Positions 28,512 to 35,946 of a stretch of 64,000 bases of DNA are shown piece by piece. Each line of letters starts with the position of its first letter. Positions within the stretch are counted from its first letter, which is position 1. The notes beneath the pieces were generated by a model. That model made no database searches and had not been told where the DNA came from. It worked only from the letters and a program-made list of their open reading frames with translations. Made by a program: the position numbers and the translations under genes. The stretch is from Lachnospiraceae bacterium UBA7205 (GTDB taxonomy: Bacteria; Bacillota; Clostridia; Lachnospirales; Lachnospiraceae): assembly GCA_002490665.1 (NCBI GenBank), contig DKUL01000059.1, positions 56,879-120,878 on the forward strand. The letters are read 5' to 3'.

Positions 28512-29426
28512 ATGCAAAAGATATCGTTTGTGGATAATAATCTGCTTTTGGGAGACTGTCATGTAAAAAGGGACTACGGACAGCTACGGCAGCAAATTAT
28601 AGGCGGCAGCCATGGTGTGACAGAGCAACTGACAAATAACGGAGAGGTGTTCGGCTACCATGTAACAAAAAATGAAAATGTGTCCAATATTTACGGCATG
28701 GACTGTTATGTCGTGAAATTTATTTTTTCAGGTGTCTCGCAGCTGCATGACAATTGCCAGGAAGACATCCTGTGTCAGCTGGTCGACAAGGTAAAAGCAT
28801 ATGTCGATGCCCACAAAGGGTATTATAACCTGCGGATCCCGACACACATTGTCGACCTGATTAAGGCGGTCAATGCAAAGTTTTCCAATACGATTTTTTG
28901 CGGCGGCACCGTTGAGGAAATTGTGCACGGAAAATATGTGGATGACCACAACGCAAATCACCTTGTCATTGAATTTGCAGACGAGGATGACATTGAGCGG
29001 TATCAGGATGATTTGATGGCGATGACGCTCGAGTCATTCAGGACATATCAGGGGCAGTACCATATATCAAGTGTCACGCAGAATAAGGCAGGCGTCATTT
29101 ATGAAAACTGGATTAAGGGAACAATGGAGTCACTGAATAATGAAGGGGTTGTCATCGCAAAGAAAAATGACATCCCTGTCGGTTTTGTGACAGTGAAGGA
29201 AGCGGACAACGCCGTTGAGGGTGTCCTGTCTGCCGTTGACCCGGCAAACAGAAAACTGGGGGCTTATAAGGCGATGATTGCATATTTAATAAATGACGCG
29301 AACCGAAAGGAAAAAAGCTTTGTCACCAGTACGCAGTTCGACAATTTTATCGTGCAGGGTGTGTGGAATTCACTGGGGTTAAGACCATTTTATTCCATAT
29401 ACAATATCCATATTGACAACAGATAG
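28512..29426 (+). CDS. GNAT-family acyltransferase, probably acting on an amino sugar
   Basis: The 304-residue protein ends in a GNAT fold: VIAKKNDIPVGFVTV, then EGVLSAVDPANRKLGAYKAMIAYLIN, which holds an imperfect acyl-CoA pyrophosphate-binding loop. The N-terminal 170 residues look like a divergent companion domain. The two-part layout recalls WecD/RffC, which N-acetylates the product of WecE. Following the aminotransferase and MaoC genes by 12 bases, it most likely acylates the amino sugar; acetyl versus hydroxyacyl donor cannot be told from sequence. Confidence 0.75.
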   Translation: MQKISFVDNNLLLGDCHVKRDYGQLRQQIIGGSHGVTEQLTNNGEVFGYHVTKNENVSNIYGMDCYVVKFIFSGVSQLHDNCQEDILCQLVDKVKAYVDAHKGYYNLRIPTHIVDLIKAVNAKFSNTIFCGGTVEEIVHGKYVDDHNANHLVIEFADEDDIERYQDDLMAMTLESFRTYQGQYHISSVTQNKAGVIYENWIKGTMESLNNEGVVIAKKNDIPVGFVTVKEADNAVEGVLSAVDPANRKLGAYKAMIAYLINDANRKEKSFVTSTQFDNFIVQGVWNSLGLRPFYSIYNIHIDNR

Positions 29427-29455
29427 TTTTTCAGGTAGATGAGGAGAGTACGGTT

Positions 29456-30388
29456 ATGAAAATTTCCTTTGTGATTCCCTGTTACCGTTCGGAGCATACG
29501 CTGGAAACAGTAGTAAATGAGATAAGGGACAAGATGCTGCTTATGCATAAGGAGACGTATGAAATCATTCTGGTCAATGACTGTTCGCCGGATAATACAT
29601 TTGCTGTTATACGGAAATTATGTGCCGGGGACAAAAGGATTATCGGACTTGACCATGCTAAGAATTTCGGACAACATGCGGCGCTGATGGCGGGGTTTCA
29701 TTTTGTGTCGGGGGATGTTATTGTCTGCATGGATGATGATGGGCAGACTCCGGCGGATGAGGTGGACAGGCTGCTGGACAGGATAGAGGAAGGCTATGAT
29801 GTGGTTTATGCCGAATATGAGGACAAACGGCACTCTGTGTTTCGCAATATTGGCAGCAGCGTCAATCGGAAAATGACTGAGGTAATGCTGGGAAAGCCCA
29901 GGGAGTTATATATATCCAGCTACTTTGCCGCAAAGCGGTTTGTGGTGGATGAGATGATAAAATACCAGAATGCATATCCGTATGTGCTGGGACTGGTTCT
30001 GCGGACAACAAAAAATATCTGTAACGTGAAAGTGACCCACAGGGACAGGCTCGAGGGAATATCCGGTTATTCCCTGAAGAGACTTACTGCCTTGTGGGTT
30101 AACGGATTTACCTCTTTTTCCGTAATGCCTCTTCGGATTGCATCATATGGAGGCGTGTTCGTGGCTGTGATGGGGTTTCTGTATGCGGTATATACGATTA
30201 TAAGCAAGGTGTCGAACCCGGACAGGGTGATTGGATGGAGTTCGACAATTTCTATCATATTGATTCTGGGTGGTTTTACATTACTGGTACTTGGGATGAT
30301 CGGGGAATATGTGGGCAGGATTTATATCAGCCTTAACAATTCACCGCAATATGTAATCCGCACGGTTATCAATTATGAGGAACATTGA
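29456..30388 (+). CDS. Family 2 glycosyltransferase, GtrB/ArnC-like
   Basis: The 310-residue enzyme has a GT-A domain (SFVIPCYRSEHTLETVV; LVNDCSPDNTF; metal-binding MDDDGQTPADE) and two C-terminal membrane helices (about 230-252 and 265-290) ending in GEYVGRIYI, typical of GtrB/ArnC-like polyprenyl-phosphate glycosyltransferases. It would load one sugar, possibly the modified amino sugar, onto undecaprenyl phosphate. AGGAGAG precedes its ATG. It is the last enzyme gene recognised in the cluster. Confidence 0.9.
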   Translation: MKISFVIPCYRSEHTLETVVNEIRDKMLLMHKETYEIILVNDCSPDNTFAVIRKLCAGDKRIIGLDHAKNFGQHAALMAGFHFVSGDVIVCMDDDGQTPADEVDRLLDRIEEGYDVVYAEYEDKRHSVFRNIGSSVNRKMTEVMLGKPRELYISSYFAAKRFVVDEMIKYQNAYPYVLGLVLRTTKNICNVKVTHRDRLEGISGYSLKRLTALWVNGFTSFSVMPLRIASYGGVFVAVMGFLYAVYTIISKVSNPDRVIGWSSTISIILILGGFTLLVLGMIGEYVGRIYISLNNSPQYVIRTVINYEEH

Positions 30389-30418
30389 ATAAAATGCATT
30401 TAAGGGCAGGGGTAAACA

Positions 30419-30598
30419 ATGAAGAAAGAAGTGGTAGGCATAGCAGCATGTGTGGTGACAATATTATTGCTGACTTATGCAATTGTGATTCGGCAGATGG
30501 GATATGAGGATTCTGATTTTCGTATACACACTGATGCTGTTATGTATGCAGTATGCAGCCGCTTTTTTGGTGGATTCAGGGGAGGGAGGCAGTGTTGA
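30419..30598 (+). CDS. Small single-helix membrane protein (59 residues), uncertain
   Basis: An ATG at 30419 behind GGCAGGGG opens a 59-residue frame with one clear membrane helix (residues 6-24), ending at a TGA at 30596-30598. It overlaps the next frame by 95 bases in another phase. Only the first 25 or so residues look protein-like. Either this is a genuine small gene coupled to the next, or it is the true N-terminus of the downstream protein separated by a frameshift near 30.5 kb. Confidence 0.4.
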   Translation: MKKEVVGIAACVVTILLLTYAIVIRQMGYEDSDFRIHTDAVMYAVCSRFFGGFRGGRQC

Positions 30599-31016
30599 GT
30601 TTGCATGGTTTGCTGTCTGGAAATCATGGTCGCCGGATATAAAGGTATCGTTTGTGATTAGCCTGCTGTTTCCGATATATTACTATGTGGTACTTGCCAG
30701 CCGGTATAAAACTTTCGGAATGGACGATGTGTTTGCAGGCTGCATTTTCCTATGCGGTGTCCTGGAATATGGTATGCTTGCAGAGACGGGAGAACGCAGA
30801 TACCATGGCAATTTTGCATGGGGATTACAGCTTGCGGTATTTCTGGTGTGGTTTGTCAGTGTCAAAAAATTTTGCAGATTCAACAGGGATTACAATGTCG
30901 ATGGTAAGTGGGAAAGAAGGAAGGTACTGGCAGGCTGGATTATCTTGCTGATGCAGGGGTTTTCCGGAATATATTACATTGCCCAGTTGCTGTGCATAGA
31001 GGGGAAATGGTATTAG
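30504..31016 (+). CDS. Hypothetical small polytopic membrane protein
   Basis: A 170-residue protein with about four predicted membrane helices (residues 3-22, 45-65, 74-90, 108-124, and a possible fifth at 145-165). No family is recognised. The ATG at 30504 lacks a good ribosome site, and a stop in frame at 30486-30488 limits the upstream extent. It is the last gene of the polysaccharide unit and converges on a histidine kinase gene with a 12-base gap. Confidence 0.6.
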   Translation: MRILIFVYTLMLLCMQYAAAFLVDSGEGGSVEFAWFAVWKSWSPDIKVSFVISLLFPIYYYVVLASRYKTFGMDDVFAGCIFLCGVLEYGMLAETGERRYHGNFAWGLQLAVFLVWFVSVKKFCRFNRDYNVDGKWERRKVLAGWIILLMQGFSGIYYIAQLLCIEGKWY

Positions 31017-31028
31017 AATGGAATATAT

Positions 31029-32435
31029 TCAGGACTTTTCAAGCGTAAAGATAAACTCCGTGCCAACCCCCTCCGTGCTGACGACATTGATATTTTCATT
31101 GTGGGACTGGATGATTTCCTTTGTGATGGAAAGCCCTAATCCGGTTCCCTTTTTGTCTTTCCCGCGCGAGAGGTCGGTCTTGTAGAAACGGTCCCAGATA
31201 AGGCGGATGCTGTCCTTGGGAATGCCGATGCCGTTGTCCTTTACAGAGACCATCAGCTTGTTGGATTTTTCCACCGTCTCAATTTTAATCGCGGAGTTGC
31301 GGTGGCTGAACTTGATGGCGTTATCCACGAGATTGTAGAGTACCTGCTGGATTTTGACCATGTCCGCGTTGACGTACATCTCGTCCCCGGTGAGGACAAG
31401 CTCAATGGAAATCAGCCGCTGGCGGCACGTTCCCTCAAAGGACATTGCCGTGTTTTTGATGACCTGGTTGATGTCAAAATTGCTCCTGTCGAGAATCATG
31501 CCCTTGGTCGTCAGGTTGTTGAGCGTGAGCAGGGAGTTGGTCAGTTTCGTCAGGCGGTCTGTCTCGTTTAACACCACGCCGATATATTTTTCGTGCATCT
31601 CGGGAGGAATCGTGCCGTCAAGCATTGCCTCGAGATAGCCGCGCATGGAAGTGAGCGGGGAGCGGAAATCGTGGGAGATGTTTGCGACAAGGCGTTTCTG
31701 GTTGTCCTCACTTTTTGCGACCTCGCTTGCCATATAGGCGAGGGATGCCGCCAGGTAACCGATTTCATCCTCGCTGTCCACCTGGAATTCATACCGGAAA
31801 TTGCCGATGGCGTACTGTTCGGTTGCGTGTGTGATCTTGCGCAGCGGCAGATAGACCATCTCCGTGAAAAAGAGCAGGATGATAAGCGACAGCAGAAAAA
31901 GGATGACCAGCGTGATGTACGAAATATTCAAAAGGGAGTTGCACGAGTACTGCAGGTCGTCGATGGAGCCGTGGATGACGACATAGCCCTTTACCTTGTA
32001 CTGGGAGGAAATCGGGGCGAATGCCGATATCATTTCCGTGTCAAACATGCCGAAAAAGTTTCCGACGGTGTAAAAGGAATTTCCGGTGATGGTGGGGCTG
32101 AAGTTCGGGATGGTGACAGGATTTTCGATGTCAGGCGGCGAGCTGGAATCCAGCACAATAAGCCCCGACGGATTGACAATCCATATCGAGGCATCAAGAA
32201 AGGTTCCGATGGCTTCAATCTGACGCCACACGGATTCCAGCGTAATTTCGCTGTTGTAGAGGTCGGCGGCGTAGGAGTCGGCTATCAGAAGCGCTTCCTT
32301 GTACAGGGAATCGGCGCGCTCGCGCTTCATGTGTTCCAGTGTCATGCTAGAGGTAAACGTCGCGACCACGATAAAGCCAAAAAAAGCAAAAATAAAGTAT
32401 GCCAGCACAAATTTCAGATACAGTGTCTTTTTCAT
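31029..32435 (-). CDS. Sensor histidine kinase (mutS2 operon)
   Basis: A 468-residue kinase: membrane helices at about 8-30 and 170-195 around an extracytoplasmic domain of about 140 residues, a HAMP linker, the H-box ANISHDFRSPLTSMRG, and an HATPase domain with NAIKFSHR, DNGIGIPKD and GTGLGLSITKEI. It overlaps the upstream response-regulator gene by four bases. Layout matches VanS/WalK-like kinases of Firmicutes. The signal is unknown. Confidence 0.95.
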   Translation of the reverse strand: MKKTLYLKFVLAYFIFAFFGFIVVATFTSSMTLEHMKRERADSLYKEALLIADSYAADLYNSEITLESVWRQIEAIGTFLDASIWIVNPSGLIVLDSSSPPDIENPVTIPNFSPTITGNSFYTVGNFFGMFDTEMISAFAPISSQYKVKGYVVIHGSIDDLQYSCNSLLNISYITLVILFLLSLIILLFFTEMVYLPLRKITHATEQYAIGNFRYEFQVDSEDEIGYLAASLAYMASEVAKSEDNQKRLVANISHDFRSPLTSMRGYLEAMLDGTIPPEMHEKYIGVVLNETDRLTKLTNSLLTLNNLTTKGMILDRSNFDINQVIKNTAMSFEGTCRQRLISIELVLTGDEMYVNADMVKIQQVLYNLVDNAIKFSHRNSAIKIETVEKSNKLMVSVKDNGIGIPKDSIRLIWDRFYKTDLSRGKDKKGTGLGLSITKEIIQSHNENINVVSTEGVGTEFIFTLEKS

Positions 32436-33133
32436 GATTTGACCTCGAACTTGTAGCCCACGCCCCAGATGGTCGAGATGCGCCAGGACTCATGGTCCTT
32501 GATTTTTTCGCGCAGCCGCTTGATGTGGACATCAACGGTGCGCGTGTCCCCGACATATTCATAGCCCCAAATCTGGTCAAGCAGCTGCTCCCTTGTGTAC
32601 ACATGGTTTGGGGATGCGGCGAGGAAGTACAGCAGTTCAAGCTCCTTGGGGGGCATTTCAATTGTTTTCCCGTTATAGATGACCGAATAATTTGTCAGGT
32701 TAATTGTCAGGTTTGGATAAGTGACCTGTTTGGCGTCCGAGGCAGGCTCTGCGGGGGCAGCAGCCTTATAGCGGCGCAGGACTGCCTTGACGCGCGCCAC
32801 AAGCTCTTTGGTGTCAAATGGTTTCTCAAGGTAATCGTCAGCCCCGAGCTCGAGGCCGAGCACCTTGTCAAAGACTTCCCCCTTTGCAGAGAGCATGATA
32901 ATCGGTGTCTGCGATTTCTGGCGGACTTCCCGGCACACCTGATAGCCGTCGATGCCCGGGAGCATCAGATCCAGCAGGATTAAATCCGGGGCAAAGCTGT
33001 TTGCTTCCAGCAGGGCGGATTCCCCGTCATACACGATTTTCGTCTCAAAACACTCCTTTGTCATGTAGAGGGAAATCAGCTCCGCAATATTTTCGTCGTC
33101 GTCCACAATTAATATTTTCTGTTTGTTTGCCAT
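32432..33133 (-). CDS. OmpR-family response regulator (mutS2 operon)
   Basis: A 233-residue regulator with receiver motifs VDDDEN, LLDLMLPGIDG (phospho-acceptor Asp) and LEKPFD, and a winged-helix DNA-binding domain ending TIWGVGYKF. It starts 14 bases after the mutS2 stop and overlaps its kinase by four bases, so all three genes appear to share one transcript. Targets are not evident from the window. Confidence 0.95.
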   Translation of the reverse strand: MANKQKILIVDDDENIAELISLYMTKECFETKIVYDGESALLEANSFAPDLILLDLMLPGIDGYQVCREVRQKSQTPIIMLSAKGEVFDKVLGLELGADDYLEKPFDTKELVARVKAVLRRYKAAAPAEPASDAKQVTYPNLTINLTNYSVIYNGKTIEMPPKELELLYFLAASPNHVYTREQLLDQIWGYEYVGDTRTVDVHIKRLREKIKDHESWRISTIWGVGYKFEVKS

Positions 33134-33147
33134 TATGGGTATCCTTT

Positions 33148-35550
33148 CTATTTGAATTCCGCAATTGTCACGCCGGCATCGCCCTCGCCAAATTCCCCGA
33201 GGTGGTAGGACTTCACGTAGGAAATGCGTTTCAGGTACTGCTGTACAGCCTGTCTGAGTGCGCCAGTTCCCTTGCCGTGCACGATGCGGACACTCGGCGC
33301 GTGTGACAGATAGGCGTCGTCAAGGTATTTGTCAAGCTCCGCGAGCGCCTCGTCCACGGTTTTGCCAAGCAGGTTAATCTCCGTGGAAATCGTTGCCGTC
33401 TTGGACATGCCGATTCGTCCGCTTCCAGAGCTTTTGGAGCCGCCGCCGAATCCTTTTTTATAGCCGGAAACACCGGGCATGGCATCCTCGTTTATCAGCA
33501 CAAGATCCTTGATATTGACCTTTGAACGGATAATGCCGCACTGGACGAAAAGGTCGCCCTTGGCATCCGGTTTTGAGGAGACGGTGCCCTTGAGTCCCAT
33601 GGAAACGACCCTGACCATATCGCCGGGTTTAATCTGGTTTGGTTTGAGTACCTTGTGCGTGGGCTTTTCGGCAGGGGCTGCCAGCTTTGTATTTTTTTCG
33701 GAAATTTTGTCGCGCACCTTTGTGCGTGCTTTTTCCAAATCCTTGATGGAGGCGTTGTTGAGATTGACCTTCTGGAAATCGCGGATGGTCTCGTCAGCGA
33801 CGTCCTTTGCCTCCTGCAATATTTTGCGCGCTTCCTCGTTTGCCTCGCGCAGTATCTTGTCTTTCTGTGCCTCGAGCCGTTCCTGTTTCTGCTCGAGCTT
33901 TTTCTTTAACGATTCGACTTCCGCCTTGTAACGCTGGATTTCGTTCTGTTCGTTTTCGATGGTGCGTCGGCTTGTCTCAAGGTCGGACAATAAATCCTCG
34001 AAGCTTTCGTCCTCCTCGCTGATATGTTCCTTTGCGGATGCGATAATTTCGTCAGGCAGTCCAAGCTTTGATGAAATGGCAAAAGCGTTGCTCTTGCCGG
34101 GAATGCCAATCAGCAGGCGGTAGGTCGGACGCAGCGTTTCCACATCAAATTCACAGCAGGCGTTTTCCACATACGATGTCGTGAGTGCAAAAACCTTGAG
34201 CTCGCTGTAATGTGTGGTAGCCATAGTGCGGATACCCTTGTCATGCAGATGCTTGAGGATGGCGATGGCAAGCGCGGCGCCCTCCGTGGGGTCTGTTCCG
34301 GCGCCCAGCTCATCAAAAAGGCAGAGTGCGTTTTCGTCGGCATGTTTTAAAATGGAGATGGTGTTTGTCATATGGGCAGAGAACGTGGAGAGATTCTGCT
34401 CAATGCTCTGCTCATCCCCGATATCAGCATAAACCTCCGTAAAGACACCAAGCTCCGATCGGTCAAGTGCAGGAATGTGAAGCCCCGACTGACCCATCAG
34501 GGTGAACAGTCCCACCGTTTTGAGGGAGACTGTCTTACCGCCGGTGTTTGGACCTGTCACAACCAGAAGGTCAAAGTCCTTTCCCAGACAGATGTCGATG
34601 GGAACTACATTTTTTTTGTCCAGCAGCGGATGGCGTCCTTTCCGGATATTGATGGAATGTTCCATGTTAAAAAGCGGCCGTGACGCATTCATGTCAACGG
34701 CAAGTCCTGCCCTCGCAAAGATGAAGTCCAGCTTTGTCAGCAGGCGCAGATTGTTTTCGAGCTCCTCTGTGTGTTCTCCGGCGCTTGCGCTCAGGGTGGC
34801 AAGAATCCGTTCAATTTCTTCCTGTTCCTGCATTGCCAGCTCCTTGAGCTGGTTGTTGAGGTTGACAATCACTGCCGGCTCGATAAAAAGAGTGGAACCA
34901 GTGGAAGACTGGTCGTGAATCATGCCGGGCACATTCCCCTTGTGCTCGGATTTGACGGGAATGCAGTAACGGTTGTTGCGCATGGTAATGACGGCATCCT
35001 GCAGGTAAGTGCGGTAGCTGCCGTTGACCATGCCGGTAAGCTGGTTGTGTATTTTTTCATTTGTGAGGCCGATGCTGCGCCGGATGTGCTTTAACGTGGA
35101 GCTGGCATCGTCGGCGATTTCCTCCTCGGAAATAATACAGCGGGTAATTTCGTTTTGCAACGGAGTCAGCGGCTCAAGATTTTCGAAATAAGCCTGAAGG
35201 CTGTCCGTGATCTCCTCGCCGCGCTCCGAGCGGGCAAATGCTTTTGCCCTTGCGGCACAGGAGAGCGAGGCGGCAATTTTGAGCAGCTCGCTGGCGGAAA
35301 GTGCGCTTCCGATTTCCAGCGACTTGATGCTGAAGCTGATGTCCTTGTTTCCGCTAAAGTGGATGCGCCCGCCTTTTACAAGCCTTGTGAATGCATCGGC
35401 TGTCTGCTGCTGCGCTTCCTCAATGTTGCTAATATCTGTCATCGGTGTCAGTTTCTGGCACAGCTCTTTTCCAGGTGCAGAGCTTGCCTTGTCAACTAAC
35501 ATGTCGATTATTTTATGGTATTCAAGAATTCGTAATACTCTGTCGTTCAT
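33148..35550 (-). CDS. mutS2: MutS2 / ribosome-rescue ATPase with Smr domain
   Basis: The 800-residue protein has the MutS2 order: core and lever helices, ATPase with Walker A GPNTGGKT and the DELGAGTDPTEGAAL Walker B region, a long charged coiled coil (about 515-620), a KOW-like segment and a C-terminal Smr domain with HGKGTGALR. In Bacillus, MutS2 (RqcU) acts on stalled or collided ribosomes; older work tied it to recombination control. The Smr entry motif normally reading LDLRG is INLLG here. GGAGG six bases before the ATG sets the start. The leader is a long palindrome. Confidence 0.95.
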   Translation of the reverse strand: MNDRVLRILEYHKIIDMLVDKASSAPGKELCQKLTPMTDISNIEEAQQQTADAFTRLVKGGRIHFSGNKDISFSIKSLEIGSALSASELLKIAASLSCAARAKAFARSERGEEITDSLQAYFENLEPLTPLQNEITRCIISEEEIADDASSTLKHIRRSIGLTNEKIHNQLTGMVNGSYRTYLQDAVITMRNNRYCIPVKSEHKGNVPGMIHDQSSTGSTLFIEPAVIVNLNNQLKELAMQEQEEIERILATLSASAGEHTEELENNLRLLTKLDFIFARAGLAVDMNASRPLFNMEHSINIRKGRHPLLDKKNVVPIDICLGKDFDLLVVTGPNTGGKTVSLKTVGLFTLMGQSGLHIPALDRSELGVFTEVYADIGDEQSIEQNLSTFSAHMTNTISILKHADENALCLFDELGAGTDPTEGAALAIAILKHLHDKGIRTMATTHYSELKVFALTTSYVENACCEFDVETLRPTYRLLIGIPGKSNAFAISSKLGLPDEIIASAKEHISEEDESFEDLLSDLETSRRTIENEQNEIQRYKAEVESLKKKLEQKQERLEAQKDKILREANEEARKILQEAKDVADETIRDFQKVNLNNASIKDLEKARTKVRDKISEKNTKLAAPAEKPTHKVLKPNQIKPGDMVRVVSMGLKGTVSSKPDAKGDLFVQCGIIRSKVNIKDLVLINEDAMPGVSGYKKGFGGGSKSSGSGRIGMSKTATISTEINLLGKTVDEALAELDKYLDDAYLSHAPSVRIVHGKGTGALRQAVQQYLKRISYVKSYHLGEFGEGDAGVTIAEFK

Positions 35551-35564
35551 TATACTCCTCCATT

Positions 35565-35730
35565 CTAGAGCGTGTTTGAAAAATCATTCCTGACATCTGC
35601 ACGTCCCACTTTGCGTGATATCTGCACCAAATTCAGGTTGCATAGCCCACTATGCGCCCTTCATTTGGCACAAATCTCCCACAAATTGTGACGCACATCT
35701 GACAGAAAGCATTTTTCAGACACGCTCTAG
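35565..35730. repeat. 166-bp imperfect palindrome, MITE-like, in the mutS2 leader
   Basis: The ends CTAGAGCGTGTTTGAAAAAT (35565) and ATTTTTCAGACACGCTCTAG (to 35730) are inverted, and symmetry continues with mismatches to the centre, where GCATAG (35640-35645) and CTATGC (35650-35655) surround CCCA at exactly the midpoint. As RNA it would fold into one long hairpin. It abuts the mutS2 ribosome site and lies downstream of that gene's promoter. It has the form of a non-coding miniature element; no transposase is visible. Confidence 0.8.
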
Positions 35731-35765
35731 CCAAAGCCTGCGAATTTGGGCGTAAGCACAAATTT

Positions 35766-35794
35766 ATTATATCATACTAATCTGTTTTAATCAA
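35766..35794 (-). promoter_or_regulatory. Sigma-A-type promoter for mutS2
   Basis: Read on the minus strand, TTGATT (35794-35789) and TATAAT (35771-35766) are 17 bases apart. Transcription would begin near 35759 and run through the whole palindrome before reaching the mutS2 start at 35550. No equally good promoter is visible inside the palindrome. Confidence 0.7.
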
Positions 35795-35822
35795 AGAAAA
35801 AGAGCGGGTGGCTCAAAAATCA

Positions 35823-35851
35823 TTGACCGCCGAAAATCTATCCGCTATACT
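35823..35851 (+). promoter_or_regulatory. Sigma-A-type promoter for the HtrA-like/yhaM/rlmD unit
   Basis: TTGACC (35823-35828) and TATACT (35846-35851) are 17 bases apart. The expected transcript starts near 35858 and at once contains a 7-bp hairpin (GGCGGTC 35872-35878 with GACCGCC 35888-35894). Together with the palindrome and the mutS2 promoter this accounts for most of the gene-free stretch 35551-35946. Confidence 0.65.
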
Positions 35852-35946
35852 TATGGAAGTAGAAATATACTGGCGGTCGGAAAGACTGACCGCCCAGGTC
35901 GTGAGTATCATTACACCAAGGCTGCAACAGAAAGGCAAGGACGGTC

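Noticed and set aside
31593..32456. Open frame of 287 codons on the plus strand opposite the histidine kinase
   Set aside because: Mirror frame of a clear histidine kinase with complete H-box and ATP-binding motifs.
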